Shown: positions 25,195 to 35,055, counted from the first letter of the stretch. The stretch is DNA of 64,000 bases from Leptolyngbya sp. BL0902 (GCF_016403105.1 NZ_CP046155.1:1240001-1304000), one strand, 5' to 3'. Notes: generated by a model not told the origin, from the sequence alone. A program made the numbers and translations.

Positions 25195-26394
25195 TCAGCG
25201 TCGTCCGACGTAGTGATAGATTTTGAGATAGCCTCGGCCCTTGACCAGCACCCGTCCGGCAGCCTCGAAGTGGTAGAGGTGCTTAACCCGCCGATAGGTT
25301 TCCTCCGTGACCTGAATTTTGCCCGGTTGGCCTTGAGACTCCATGCGGCTGGCGATGTTGACCGCGTCGCCCCAGAGGTCGTAGCTGAATTTTTTGATGC
25401 CAATCACCCCAGCCACCACGGCCCCCGTGTTGATGCCAATCCGAAGCTGGAAGGCTTGGCCATCACTGCGGGCCATGCCAGCGGCGGCGATTTGCATGGC
25501 TAGGGCCATCTCCATAACGGCTTCGGCATGGTCTTGGCTGGGCAGGGGCAGCCCCCCCACCACCATGTAGGCATCGCCAATGGTCTTGATTTTTTCGAGC
25601 TGGTAGCGATCCGCCAGTCGGTCAAATTCAGAAAAGACCTGGTTGAGCCAGTTGACCAAGCTGAGGGGGCTGGTTTGGGCGGCGAGGGGCGTAAAGTTGA
25701 CGATGTCGGCAAAAAGGATGGTCACATCATCAAAGCGATCCGCCAGGGAACCCTGGAGCTGCTTGAGTTTTTCCACAATGGCCTTCGGCAAAATGTTGAG
25801 CAGGAGTTGTTCAGATTTTTGCTGCTCTAGGCGCAGGGCTTCCTGGGCCTGTTCCCGCTCCTTCATTTCCTGGTGCAGTTTGTCATTCTGGGCCTGAAGC
25901 AATTCTGCCTGCCGCCGCAAGGCCCGCTGAAGATCGGAGAGGAGCTGGGTTGGCCCACCGGAAGCAATAGCCCGCTGGGTCTGTCTCTGTAGGCGGCGGA
26001 GCAGCGCGTAGGTATTCACCTGCACCCGCAGTCGCGCCACAATCTCCTCAACCCCCAGCGTGAAGAGGATGTAGTCGGCCACGCCACTGTCAAAGGCCAT
26101 GAGTCTGGGGGCAGGCGATAGATCGGCCCCTAGAACAACGATGGGAATAAAAGCCGTCTCGGCCCGCTGCTTCCAGGCTTGGCAAAGCTGCTGTTCGGTA
26201 GCCGTAAAGCTCGGAACCGACAGAACAATGACATCGGGCAGGGGGAGTGTAGCCGATAGATCGACCACAGCAGGGCCACAGGACACCCCAAACCCCTCAG
26301 CCGACAGCATTTGGATCAAATCTGGCGAGGCCGCAAGGCCGCAGTCGGCGATCAGGATCGTACCTGAAAGACTCTTGGGGAAAGGCTCGTTCAT
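25195..26394 (-). CDS. Class III adenylate cyclase with a degenerate receiver domain
   Basis: The protein (about 399 residues from the ATG at 26394; open to 26451) has an N-terminal receiver-like domain, a coiled coil (AQNDKLHQEMKEREQAQEALRLEQQ), and a class III cyclase domain starting near LLNILPKAIVEKL. The metal aspartates lie in ILFADIVNFT and IGDAYMVVGG. The purine-selecting pair is Lys (EKIKTIGDAY) and Asp (YDLWGDAVNI), which indicates ATP rather than GTP. At the receiver phosphorylation site the sequence reads VIVLSVPSF, so the usual aspartate is absent and classical phosphorylation is unlikely. It would make cAMP for Crp-type regulators. Confidence 0.9.
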   Translation of the reverse strand: MNEPFPKSLSGTILIADCGLAASPDLIQMLSAEGFGVSCGPAVVDLSATLPLPDVIVLSVPSFTATEQQLCQAWKQRAETAFIPIVVLGADLSPAPRLMAFDSGVADYILFTLGVEEIVARLRVQVNTYALLRRLQRQTQRAIASGGPTQLLSDLQRALRRQAELLQAQNDKLHQEMKEREQAQEALRLEQQKSEQLLLNILPKAIVEKLKQLQGSLADRFDDVTILFADIVNFTPLAAQTSPLSLVNWLNQVFSEFDRLADRYQLEKIKTIGDAYMVVGGLPLPSQDHAEAVMEMALAMQIAAAGMARSDGQAFQLRIGINTGAVVAGVIGIKKFSYDLWGDAVNIASRMESQGQPGKIQVTEETYRRVKHLYHFEAAGRVLVKGRGYLKIYHYVGRR

Positions 26395-26776
26395 GCAGAG
26401 TTTGGACTCACCATGGCAATGGGGGGACGGAAGGCTTTCCCCGTGGGCCAATGCCCTAGGGGCAAGGACAGCGGCTCACCCCTCCAGGGTGATCACTGGC
26501 GCAGGAGATTCCGGCTGAACCATGGTGCGACGGCTCCCGTCCTTGTTGTTATCCTGCCTTAGCTTACCGAGGATAGCTACTGAATCCGGGCAGAGTTCAA
26601 GATTTTCTGTTAGAAACAGCTAGCGTTCCCCCAGGCTAGGCTGTCTGACCCCATTGAGGGAGACGACATGGAGGAAAGCGACACCGTAGTGCCCTGACTC
26701 TAGGTGATCCCGGTGGCAGGGAGAGCTAACATCCCTCAGATCTGGCCCCTACGCCGATGCATTAGGGTGTCCTGCC
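26395..26776. other. Gap of about 380 bp, nothing recognised
   Basis: I see no open frame with plausible protein composition, no tRNA-like structure and no clear hairpin with a T run. It presumably contains the promoter of the cyclase gene. Confidence 0.5.
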
Positions 26777-27352
26777 CTAGCGTCGTCGCGACCAGTTCTG
26801 CCACACGTAGGAGGTGCGAATCACCAGCCACAGCAGCAGCAGGGCAATCAACCCACCCTTGCGCGGGGCATCAAAGGTGAGAAAGGCCAGCATGACACAC
26901 AGCCCATCAATGACAAAAAACAGCCAGGCTGGAGGCCGCTTGGGCCGATAGAACCAACCCACCTGCAAGAGCTGAATCACTAGGGCTAAAAGTGCTCCCA
27001 CCACCGCCGTAATCACGGTGATCCAGGGAGCTAAATCCAACGTGCGCGCCACGGCAATAGCCGCTAAAACCGCCACCCCAGGGCTCAGGATCAGCTCCGC
27101 AATTTGAAAAATGCGCTGTTTATAGCTGTCCTTCGACAGCATTAACTCCGCCGCCGACCAACTGACCAACACCCCAATGCAGAGGGTGGGGGGCAACTGC
27201 GACAGCAGGGGGACGTTACCCCACAGTTTTTCCCCAGACATCAGGCCAATGATCAGCAGCGGCAGGGCCACTCGGAGCCCCGTCGCTGCTGCAATGGAAA
27301 GAATCGCCAGAATTTCAGTAATTAACACGGATGTGTGTCCTATCCGTAGCAC
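26777..27352 (-). CDS. DUF4126 family membrane protein
   Basis: The 191-residue protein has about five hydrophobic helices and the DUF4126 core (ILAILSIAAATGLRVALPLLIIGL, then LCIGVLVSWSAAELMLSK, and AELILSPGVAVLAA). A C-terminal segment with FDAPRKGG and a basic tail follows. The family is widespread in bacteria and of unknown function. The gene is in a minus-strand series but with gaps of 200-400 bases on both sides, so it is probably transcribed alone. Confidence 0.82.
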   Translation of the reverse strand: MLRIGHTSVLITEILAILSIAAATGLRVALPLLIIGLMSGEKLWGNVPLLSQLPPTLCIGVLVSWSAAELMLSKDSYKQRIFQIAELILSPGVAVLAAIAVARTLDLAPWITVITAVVGALLALVIQLLQVGWFYRPKRPPAWLFFVIDGLCVMLAFLTFDAPRKGGLIALLLLWLVIRTSYVWQNWSRRR

Positions 27353-27553
27353 CCACGTTTACTATGCCCTGGAGGTTTGAGGAATGCACGGGGTCAAGGG
27401 GCAGAAATGGAAGAAATCGTGAATGAAAATGTCAGAAATAGCAGATAGCCTGGAAAATCAACGCCTTTTGGGCTGAATAGTCGATGCTCTCAAGGGAAAA
27501 AGCTGGGATTAAACGATGATGGGACAGTCCAAGGCTAGGGTCTAGGCTGGAGC

Positions 27554-28633
27554 CTATTGACCCAGGGCATTGGAGAGGTAGTCGGCGGTAGCCTGCACCA
27601 CGGCAACGGCGTTTTCGTAGACCATGCGAGTTGGCCCCAAAACGCCCACCGTGCCTAGGGATAAATCCTGCTTGGTGTAGTTTGAGACCACCAAGGCGCA
27701 GCCCTGCATCGGTTCAATGGGGTTTTCTGAACCAATCCACACCCGCACATTGGAGGACGAACTGGCGGGGGCGGGCGGTGCGAAGAACAGCGGCCACAGT
27801 TGCGATTGCTCCTCCTCCAGCAGCCGCACGATGGACTGAATCCGCTGGGCTTCGGCAAATTCCGGCTGGCGCAGCACCTCAGCGAGGCCACTCATTAAAA
27901 GCTGGGTGGTGCTGGGGGCTTGGGAGCGCTGGGCTAAATCGAGGATGGCCTGTTCCAGCATCGCTCCATAGCGCTGAAAGTCGAGGTCAAGGTGGCTCCA
28001 GTCTAGGCCCGCCACATCGGCTAGGGGGCGTCCGCGCAGGTGTTGGGTCAAAAAGTTGGAGAGAATATCGAGTTCTCGCCGTTCCGCATCGTCGCCTAGG
28101 GTAGAGGTGATCTCCGTGGGCAGCTTGAGCACTACGGATTGGGTGGTGAGGGAATCGAGCAGCACCAGGAGGAGTACCTGGCCTGCCTCCACCTGCACCA
28201 ACTGGATATGGCGAATCAGGGCCGCGCTGGCCTGGGGCACCGTAATCAGGGCGAGATAGCCGCTCACCTGAGCCAAAATTTGGGTGGCTTCCTTCAGGAG
28301 GGCCTCCAGACTCCATCCGGCCCAGCCCAGTTCCTCCGAGAGCAGGGCGTCCACCTTTTGCCCCAAGGATCCGGCGGGCTGCATCAGGCGATCCACGTAG
28401 AGCCGATAGCCAAAATCCGAAGGCACCCGCCCCGCTGAGGTGTGGGGCTGGTAGAGGAGGCCGTATTTCTCCAGGCGACCCATGGTGTTCCTCACGGTGG
28501 CGGGGCTCACCTTGAGGTTATATTCCTGGACGATGGCCCGTGACCCCACGGGCTCGGCGGTGGCAATGTAGTGGCGCACCGTAGCCTGGAGCACCTGCTC
28601 GTGGCGGCTGGTTAGCGGAGGGGCGGCGTCCAT
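27554..28633 (-). CDS. hrcA: Heat-inducible transcription repressor HrcA
   Basis: HrcA binds the CIRCE element and represses groESL and other chaperone genes until heat titrates GroEL. The 359-residue protein has the N-terminal winged-helix domain (VGSRAIVQEYNLKVSPATVRNTMGRLEKYGLL), followed by the HrcA effector domain with GYRLYVDRLM and a C-terminal block TRMVYENAVAVVQATADYL. Length is normal. No CIRCE sequence (TTAGCACTC-N9-GAGTGCTAA) was seen nearby, so its targets lie elsewhere. Confidence 0.95.
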   Translation of the reverse strand: MDAAPPLTSRHEQVLQATVRHYIATAEPVGSRAIVQEYNLKVSPATVRNTMGRLEKYGLLYQPHTSAGRVPSDFGYRLYVDRLMQPAGSLGQKVDALLSEELGWAGWSLEALLKEATQILAQVSGYLALITVPQASAALIRHIQLVQVEAGQVLLLVLLDSLTTQSVVLKLPTEITSTLGDDAERRELDILSNFLTQHLRGRPLADVAGLDWSHLDLDFQRYGAMLEQAILDLAQRSQAPSTTQLLMSGLAEVLRQPEFAEAQRIQSIVRLLEEEQSQLWPLFFAPPAPASSSSNVRVWIGSENPIEPMQGCALVVSNYTKQDLSLGTVGVLGPTRMVYENAVAVVQATADYLSNALGQ

Positions 28634-28755
28634 AGGGGGGAGGGCGTTTAGCTCAACAGGGACTTTGCCTTACCATAGCAGATGCGTCCATCGACCTGGT
28701 ATCAGGGGCGACTCCGTGGGGGGCGGGCTCCTCATGGGTATCTAGGCCGCAAAAC

Positions 28756-29241
28756 CTAGGAGTCTGAGCTTTGGGTGAAGAACTCACCCACTTTGAAGCT
28801 GGCCGTATCCTCCAGTTGCTTGAGGACAGATCGGGTAATCAGCTTGCCCGTCTCCACCAGCACTTCCCCGGTAATGGGGTGCAGGAGGTCTTGCTCGGCC
28901 CGCCGCCCAATCAGCGCCTCAATGTCTTGGAGGGAGTTGACGTACATACCGGGCGGCAACTCCACCACCACACCGTTGCCAATCACGCGGGACTGACAGG
29001 CCAACCGAGAATTGGGCTTGCAGGAGGTAATTACCTCCAGGGTGCGCTGTTCGCGACGGTTGATGGGGGTGAGGGCTTCCATGCCCGACTGCACATAGAT
29101 GTGGCAGGTGGCGCACATGCCTCGGCCACCGCATTCCTTTAAGACATCCAGCTCCTTATTTAGCAGCACCGAGAGCAGGTTGCTATTGGTTTCGATGGAG
29201 GTTTCTTGGGCAATGGGCTCTAGGCGAACGGTTTTAACCAT
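28756..29241 (-). CDS. [2Fe-2S] ferredoxin of adrenodoxin/Isc spacing, with a C-terminal extension
   Basis: The 161-residue protein has cluster cysteines at C37, C43, C46 and C82 (CGGRGMCATC and RLACQS), the C-x5-C-x2-C spacing of adrenodoxin-like ferredoxins. This is not the C-x4-C-x2-C pattern of photosynthetic PetF. About 55 residues follow the domain, with a VLVETGKLITRSVLKQLED segment. The cyanobacterial role of this type is not settled, and it is unlikely to be the main photosynthetic ferredoxin. It is monocistronic downstream of hypothetical genes. Confidence 0.9.
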   Translation of the reverse strand: MVKTVRLEPIAQETSIETNSNLLSVLLNKELDVLKECGGRGMCATCHIYVQSGMEALTPINRREQRTLEVITSCKPNSRLACQSRVIGNGVVVELPPGMYVNSLQDIEALIGRRAEQDLLHPITGEVLVETGKLITRSVLKQLEDTASFKVGEFFTQSSDS

Positions 29242-29509
29242 GGGGACTGTTCTACTCCGGAATCAGGGGAATCTGGAAACCAGTGAAAGGGGCTATCTTA
29301 CGATACTGCAAGGTTTCGGAATGGTTATCGGGAAATTGGGCGGCGGGCGGCGGGAATCAGTCGGCGGGAATCGGGACAATCCTAGGATGTATGACGCCAA
29401 GGCAAGGCGTTGCCAATGTGCAGCCACGCACCACGGCCCATCATCAGCGAGTGAGCGGACGGACGCAGGGCACATTCACCTAGCTATGCACCACCGTCGA
29501 GGGGCAGAC

Positions 29510-30325
29510 CTAGGGTGATGACTCCTGATTGCCCACCAGTAGCGCCACCTCCTGGGGCGATAGGGTGCCCCCCTCTCCCACCATGCTCTTGAAGTTGCGG
29601 ATGGTGCGGCTACCCCGATCTAAAAAGGCATTCACCCAGTCGCGTACCCACTGCTGCTGCTCTGGAGTGATGGTTTCAGCGGCGTTGGGCAGGGCAAAAT
29701 GACCATCTTTTTGAATTTCAAACTGAGCCAGCCAGGGTTGATCGGGGCGAGACTGTTTCCAGGTGTTGGCCACAATGATTTTGCCGAGGTACTGGGTAGC
29801 CCCGTCGCTGAGGTGGTTCATCGCCGCCAGCAGATCCGCCACGCTAACCGCCGTGATCCCTGGGGAAGGCGAGGCTGCTTCCGTGGGGATCGCTACCGGG
29901 GCACCGGGGAAAGGAGTGGATCCATCGGGGTTCATCGAGCGGCTGTTGAGGGTGACACAGCCCGCCAGCAGCCGGAAGGTGGAAACGGCATTGTGGGGTT
30001 CTTCCATCAGGGTCTCGGTGAGCTGCCGGATGGCGGAACGGTAGGTGTTAAAGGCCATTTGGTCGGCCATGAGCACCAGCAGAATCAAGCCCTCGTCGAG
30101 CTTATAAATATGGACAAGCTGGTGAGTAAACCGAAAAGAAAAGGTGTCAAACCCGGCGGGGATCGTCTCAATCACCTGCTGAATCCCTTGGGCGAGGGCA
30201 TCCTGCTGGCCCGTATTGAGCTGAATATCGGGGCCAAAGAAAAAGGGCCGATTCCGACCGTCGATCAGGCCAATGCCCGATAGACCGGGTAAATTCAGGA
30301 AGTTCTGAATAACCTGACGTTTCAT
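29510..30325 (-). CDS. Cyanobacterial protein of unknown function, roadblock-like N-terminus
   Basis: I start it at the ATG at 30325, because AAGGA lies just upstream and the product then begins MKRQVIQNFLNLPGLSGIGLIDG; an in-frame ATG at 30424 adds a poorly conserved leader. The first 130 residues resemble a roadblock/LC7 fold (LSGIGLIDGRNRPFF ... VHIYKLDEGLILLVLMAD). The C-terminal 70 residues carry AETITPEQQQWVRDWVNAFL. No enzymatic motif is visible. It is divergent from rbcR. Confidence 0.72.
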   Translation of the reverse strand: MKRQVIQNFLNLPGLSGIGLIDGRNRPFFFGPDIQLNTGQQDALAQGIQQVIETIPAGFDTFSFRFTHQLVHIYKLDEGLILLVLMADQMAFNTYRSAIRQLTETLMEEPHNAVSTFRLLAGCVTLNSRSMNPDGSTPFPGAPVAIPTEAASPSPGITAVSVADLLAAMNHLSDGATQYLGKIIVANTWKQSRPDQPWLAQFEIQKDGHFALPNAAETITPEQQQWVRDWVNAFLDRGSRTIRNFKSMVGEGGTLSPQEVALLVGNQESSP

Positions 30326-30517
30326 AAATCCTTGGGGTATCCTGCCATTTTCTTTCTGGGAGTGTCCCGAAACAAGTAATCTAGGGATGGCGGCCTGATC
30401 GCCTAAGTCATCCCCCGTGGCCATCGTTGATCAGGGGTGAAGCATGGCTTAGCCGCTGCCCCATCGGTTCTGTTGCTTGTTGGCGTTTCAGCACTCCTGA
30501 CGTTAGGGTTAATGCCC

Positions 30518-31546
30518 ATGTCTGACCTTCCTTTCACCCTCGACCAACTGCGTATCCTCAAAGCCATTGCGGCGGAGGGCAGTTTTAAGCGAGCGGCAGA
30601 TAGCCTCTACGTGTCCCAGCCAGCGGTAAGTCTTCAGGTGCAGAACCTAGAGCGCCAGTTGGATGTGCCCCTGTTTGACCGAGGTGGTCGGCGGGCTCAG
30701 CTCACCGAGGCCGGACATTTGCTGCTCAGCTATGGTGATCGTATTCTTAGCCTATGCCAAGAAACTTGTCGGGCGATTGAAGATTTACAAAACCTACAAG
30801 GAGGCACCCTAATCATCGGGGCCAGCCAAACTACAGGCACCTACCTGCTGCCCCGGATGATCGGCATGTTTCGCCAAAAATATGCCGATGTGGCGGTACA
30901 GCTCCATGTCCATTCCACCCGCCGCACCTCTTGGAGTGTGGCCAATGGGCAAATTGATCTGGCGATTATTGGCGGCGAAGTTCCCCCTGAGCTCCAGGAC
31001 TCCCTAGAACGGGTGCCCTACGCCGAGGATGAACTGGCCCTGATTCTGCCCATGCACCATCCCCTGGCCAGCCAAGAGGTGATCCAGCGGGAGGATCTCT
31101 ATAAGCTGCACTTTATTGCGCTAGATTCTCAGTCCACCATCCGCAAGGTGATTGACCAGGTGCTCACCCGCTGCGGCATCGAGACCCGTCGTCTCAAAAT
31201 TGAGATGGAGCTGAATTCTATTGAGGCGATTAAAACGGCGGTGCAGTCGGGTCTAGGAGTGGCCTTTGTGTCCAACTCCGCCATCGAAAAAGAGTTGCAG
31301 ATGGGGGTTCTGCATCGGGCCAAAATTGACTCAGTGGTGGTAAACCGTACCCTGTCGGTGATTTTTAACCCCAACCGCTACCGTTCCAAAGCCGCCGCCG
31401 CCTTTACCGAGGAAATTCTGCCCCAGTTCACCAATCTGCCCCTCAACTTCAAGGCCATTAACGCCGATAAAAATGGCAGCAAATCCCCAGCTCTGGGCGA
31501 ACTCTACGCTAACGGCAGCGCAGCTAGCCCTCCGCCCTCCGCCTAA
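30518..31546 (+). CDS. rbcR: LysR-family regulator RbcR
   Basis: The 342-residue protein starts at ATG 30518 with [20 protein letters not shown], the typical RbcR opening. It has an N-terminal winged helix-turn-helix ([25 protein letters not shown]) and a C-terminal periplasmic-binding-like effector domain ([20 protein letters not shown] onward). RbcR-type proteins control rbcLXS in cyanobacteria and plastids. The Rubisco operon is about 11 kb downstream in this window. An upstream in-frame start at 30437 would add a hydrophobic leader that makes no sense for a DNA-binding protein. Confidence 0.9.
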   Translation: MSDLPFTLDQLRILKAIAAEGSFKRAADSLYVSQPAVSLQVQNLERQLDVPLFDRGGRRAQLTEAGHLLLSYGDRILSLCQETCRAIEDLQNLQGGTLIIGASQTTGTYLLPRMIGMFRQKYADVAVQLHVHSTRRTSWSVANGQIDLAIIGGEVPPELQDSLERVPYAEDELALILPMHHPLASQEVIQREDLYKLHFIALDSQSTIRKVIDQVLTRCGIETRRLKIEMELNSIEAIKTAVQSGLGVAFVSNSAIEKELQMGVLHRAKIDSVVVNRTLSVIFNPNRYRSKAAAAFTEEILPQFTNLPLNFKAINADKNGSKSPALGELYANGSAASPPPSA

Positions 31547-31612
31547 CCCGCTCCATGCCTTCCTTCAGCGAGAGAGGGCTACCCATGGGGATAGGGCTTT
31601 CTCGTTGCAGCT

Positions 31613-32341
31613 CTAGGCTTCTTGGCGGAAGCTCATTTGGCTGGCTGGGATGGCAATCAGGCCGTCTTTGTAAATGTGAATCAGGTTGTGCTGGCGCAGC
31701 TTGCCCATGAGCCGGGTAACGGTGACGCGGGTGGAGCCGATGGCGCTGCCGATTTGGGCATGGGTGAGCGTCCAGGGTAGGTAGTAGCCCGATTCGCAGG
31801 GTTCGCCAAATTCTTCAATCAGCAGGGTAATAAAGCCCAGCAGCCGATCAATGGTGCGCCGCTGTCCCAGGGTGCTGAGCCACAGCAGTTTGCGCTGGTG
31901 TTGATACCGGAAGGCATCGAGCACTTCGCGGCGGAAGTGGGGCCAGTTGTCGAGGTCGCTCCAGTAGAGCCAGATGACGGTGGTGTTATCGGCATGGGCA
32001 AAGCTCTGGAGGCTAAAGGGCGACTGGGCCACAATTTCAAAGGGCTGTCCGGCCCCCACAAACCCCAGAAACGCTTCTTCGTTTCCAGCGAGGCTCAGGC
32101 CCCCGCCGCCCCTTTCATCGTCACCATCGGCCTCAAGGTCAGCCCCGGCATCGCTCAACAACTGGCTAGTACCCACCAAGCGCACCGCCCCTCGCTCTAC
32201 TAGGTACAGGAGCCCTGCACGGGTTGGGATGCGCTCATCTTTGTTGAAGGATCGGGATCGATAGTGATCCTGGGCCCAGTCAGTAATGCGCTGCCAGGTT
32301 AGAAAAGGGCGCGGGTTGTCGGAATGGGTGGATAGCAGCAT
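31613..32341 (-). CDS. Crp/Fnr-family transcription regulator
   Basis: From the ATG at 32341 the protein is 242 residues, with a cyclic-nucleotide-binding-like beta barrel and a C-terminal HTH (LTHAQIGSAIGSTRVTVTRLMGKLR) that closely resembles the DNA helix of NtcA. The N-terminal effector half is different from NtcA. It has an acidic and glycine-rich insertion (about 25 residues, around DLEADGDDERGGGG) in the middle of the barrel. It could respond to cAMP or to another signal; the cyclase at 25195 is not adjacent. It is convergent with rbcR. Confidence 0.88.
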   Translation of the reverse strand: MLLSTHSDNPRPFLTWQRITDWAQDHYRSRSFNKDERIPTRAGLLYLVERGAVRLVGTSQLLSDAGADLEADGDDERGGGGLSLAGNEEAFLGFVGAGQPFEIVAQSPFSLQSFAHADNTTVIWLYWSDLDNWPHFRREVLDAFRYQHQRKLLWLSTLGQRRTIDRLLGFITLLIEEFGEPCESGYYLPWTLTHAQIGSAIGSTRVTVTRLMGKLRQHNLIHIYKDGLIAIPASQMSFRQEA

Positions 32342-32695
32342 AGGATGACAGACGGGTGGAAGTGCAAAAAATTGACAGGGAGCACAGCCGGAAACCCAGT
32401 CATAGAACGGCAGGGAAACCGTGACCACCAACAGTAACCTGGATTTAGCCCCACCTCCCTAGCAATGTTGCGCCATGGAAACCGTCCCCTGGAGGCCCCG
32501 CTGCGTCCATAACGCTGTAGCGACCTCCCGGTGAGACGAACCTTCTGGGCTGGCAAACGCCGCCGTTGACTGAGGCAAATTCCAAGAAACAAGCTTGGGT
32601 GTCTACTATTGTAAACTATCTCCAGGCTTCCCTAGGTCTCTGTTTACCGTATTTTTACGGAAGACTGAAACTGTTAAGGATGATACTGCTTGCGC
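32342..32695. other. Gap of about 350 bp, no gene
   Basis: The only structure I see is a small hairpin, CCGTA-TTTT-TACGG (32647-32660), about 40 bases past the end of the GH57 gene. No T run follows on the minus strand. The upstream half should hold the promoter of the Crp/Fnr gene. Confidence 0.45.
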
Positions 32696-34213
32696 CTATC
32701 GTTCTATGGAGGCTGGGAAGTCGTGGGTGAGGATAGCCTGTCCACGCTGGTAGATTTCCTGGGCGTAGTCCGTCCAGGCTCCTTGGCCCCAGTAGCGAAA
32801 GCAGCTCGTTTGCAGCAGTAGATGGTGCAGCAGAGCGTTGCGGTAGCGATACTGACGCTCTAGGGGTTCGCTGCCGTCGGGGATAGACGACTGGCGGGCC
32901 ATGGTGCGGTGAAACTCGGTGCTGAGGCGTTCCATCGGCCCCATGATGTTTGCGTAGCCCTGCACCCAACTGCGGTCGTTCGTCCAAGATCCGCCCTCCA
33001 TGGAAAAGCGGTTATCTTCGGTACGGAGTTCCTGAATCGCTGCGGCCATGGCTTCAGGGCCAACTTGGTCGCCCATTTTCTGCCAGAGCCGATGTTGCCC
33101 CACGGCCTGACAGACGGGGAACTGGCTGGAATCTACCCCTGCCGCCGCCAGCAGTTCTAGGTATTCTGTCCCGTTAAAAGCCACAACACCGCACCGCCCG
33201 CCGCCCTGTTCCCGCATTTCGTGCCAAGACCGCATAAAGGCGCTAGGAAATTCGTTCATCATCACGCCGCCGTTTTCGCCGTCGCTAATTTGCGTCACCA
33301 AGGGCGGCACAGTGGCCGCACCCAGGGTCTGAGGCTGGAGCGTTTTGGCTTCCCAATAGGGCTGCATTTGGGCTACCAGCTTGGTGTCGGAGCCCTGGGT
33401 TTTGATTAAGACCGTAATGTCCGCCGTTTCCCCCTGGGCATTGCGGGAGACCAGGCGATGGGGCAGGTGGGGCTGGCTGATGCCTTGGCCTTCGGGGGTT
33501 TCCACGGTGTGTTCCTGCACCAGCAGCCAGCGATAGCCGCAGTCCTTCAGGGTTTTCACAAAGGCGTAGAGCACATCGGGATGGTTGGGCAAGTGCATCT
33601 CCGGCGGCGAAAAGCCCCGCACTCGGCTGAGCGCTTCTAGGCCAAAAATCGCCGCAAAATGGTGTTGCCAAGCCCGAATATGCAGCTTTAGATCGGGGAT
33701 CGGCGTGGAGGGCACCACTGCATGGCCCCAGCAGGTGCCTAACCATTCCACGTAGGGTTGATAGGTTGGGTTGCAGGCCAGACGGCGCAGTTTTTCCAAA
33801 ATATCTTGCCGCCCCATGTGCTGAAAGCCCCACAGCAGCGTGCCGGAATAGTCCAGCATCACCCTGGGGTTACAGCCTTGGTTCACCAGTTCAGGAATGA
33901 AATCTCCTAGACGGGCATAGCAGTAGGCAAAGGGGCCTGCGTTGTGGTTATCCCCCTCGTAGGGGTGCTCGAACATGTATTGCAGATGGTTGATTAGTTC
34001 TCCCTTGGCCCCCGCCGGAATCGTGGGCTGGTGCATGTGCAGGGCAATGGCAAACCCGGCAGACACGTCATCCAGCGCAAGGTTGGTGTGGGGTAGAAAA
34101 ACGGGCGCATCCGAGGCCAAGGCGGCATCTATGGCGGCGTCCCAGCCAGAAAGGATGGGCAGTCCATCCTGAAGGGGCGGGATGGGCGTTGAGGGTAGCG
34201 TGGCGCTGGTCAT
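32696..34213 (-). CDS. Glycoside hydrolase family 57 protein
   Basis: The 505-residue protein from ATG 34213 belongs to GH57, an amylase/branching-type family with a (beta/alpha)7 barrel. Visible family features are LHMHQPTIP near the N-terminus, the probable nucleophile region GFSPPEMHLP, and the ISDGENGGVMMNEF block that usually carries the acid/base aspartate. Substrate is probably glycogen or a related alpha-glucan, acting in the cytoplasm as there is no signal peptide. An in-frame extension to 34381 is unconserved. glgB lies a few kilobases upstream on the same strand, with unrelated genes in between. Confidence 0.85.
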   Translation of the reverse strand: MTSATLPSTPIPPLQDGLPILSGWDAAIDAALASDAPVFLPHTNLALDDVSAGFAIALHMHQPTIPAGAKGELINHLQYMFEHPYEGDNHNAGPFAYCYARLGDFIPELVNQGCNPRVMLDYSGTLLWGFQHMGRQDILEKLRRLACNPTYQPYVEWLGTCWGHAVVPSTPIPDLKLHIRAWQHHFAAIFGLEALSRVRGFSPPEMHLPNHPDVLYAFVKTLKDCGYRWLLVQEHTVETPEGQGISQPHLPHRLVSRNAQGETADITVLIKTQGSDTKLVAQMQPYWEAKTLQPQTLGAATVPPLVTQISDGENGGVMMNEFPSAFMRSWHEMREQGGGRCGVVAFNGTEYLELLAAAGVDSSQFPVCQAVGQHRLWQKMGDQVGPEAMAAAIQELRTEDNRFSMEGGSWTNDRSWVQGYANIMGPMERLSTEFHRTMARQSSIPDGSEPLERQYRYRNALLHHLLLQTSCFRYWGQGAWTDYAQEIYQRGQAILTHDFPASIER

Positions 34214-34452
34214 AGGCAAATTGTGAAGACAGTGATGGGTATGCGCCTGCCTGAAGGCTACTTTTAGTGTGGCACTCGTTGGGCCTTCTTTACCAGAACC
34301 CAACGACCCCCACGAATTTTGACCAGCCCCGCGCCAAAGCAATGGGGAGTCTTGGTGCAGCGACCGAGTGGCACCGATCACAACTACCCCACCCCCATCA
34401 GAGGCTCAATCTTCTCTAACGGTAAGGGTGGCAACTCAATGGGGGCAAGGCA

Positions 34453-35037
34453 CTAGGGGCTGCTTAGGGGAACGTGGCTGTACTCCCATGGCTGGGGTGT
34501 CACCATCGCCCAAAAGCCAGGACAGGAGGGGGCCAGGTGAGGAAACACCAAACCTGCCCCTTGCCGATAGACCTGACCGCAACTGGGGTAGATGGTATCC
34601 GTGGTGGGGCTGGGTTCTCTGAGATTAACCACTCGGTGCTCGTAGGTGCCGGGGCTCCCTGCCGATGGAGATCGCGTCACCATGTAGGTGTCTTCTCCCT
34701 CTTGCAGCAAAGCCACGCATTGATCGCAAATAAATTCGCCGGGGCTTTCCCGAAACACAAAGTTGCCTGGGAGTTGGTAGGCTCCCCCTTGGTCATCGGT
34801 GAGGAATACCGCTGAGCTTTTTTCGAGGGTGCCGTCGGCGTGCATCACCTCTTTCAGTTGGAATACATAGCGATAGGCGGTGCCGGGGAGGGTTTCTCCG
34901 GGTCTGATGCTGCGAAAGGCTAGGGATCGGTCGCCCACGCGATACCCCCCAACGACCAGCGCCACCACCGTCAGGATCGCTGCACCCAATGCTTTTCCGT
35001 TCACAACCCAGGGCCTCGCTATCGTTACTCTTAGCAT
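34453..35037 (-). CDS. Protein of unknown function with an N-terminal membrane anchor
   Basis: The 194-residue protein has a short basic N-terminus, one membrane helix (ALGAAILTVVALVVGGYRV) and a probable periplasmic domain with four cysteines (FICDQCVAL; SCGQVY; SCPGFW). I do not recognise the family. Its start lies only 18 bases from the end of the next minus-strand gene, so the two are likely co-transcribed. Confidence 0.65.
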   Translation of the reverse strand: MLRVTIARPWVVNGKALGAAILTVVALVVGGYRVGDRSLAFRSIRPGETLPGTAYRYVFQLKEVMHADGTLEKSSAVFLTDDQGGAYQLPGNFVFRESPGEFICDQCVALLQEGEDTYMVTRSPSAGSPGTYEHRVVNLREPSPTTDTIYPSCGQVYRQGAGLVFPHLAPSCPGFWAMVTPQPWEYSHVPLSSP

Positions 35038-35055
35038 TCCCAGGTTAAAGAATTT

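Noticed and set aside
26395-26776. tRNA or small RNA gene in this gap
   Set aside because: A GTTCAA-like stretch is present but no cloverleaf arms or acceptor pairing could be drawn around it.
27354-28755. CIRCE element near hrcA
   Set aside because: No TTAGCACTC-N9-GAGTGCTAA or close variant was seen, so HrcA autoregulation is not supported here.
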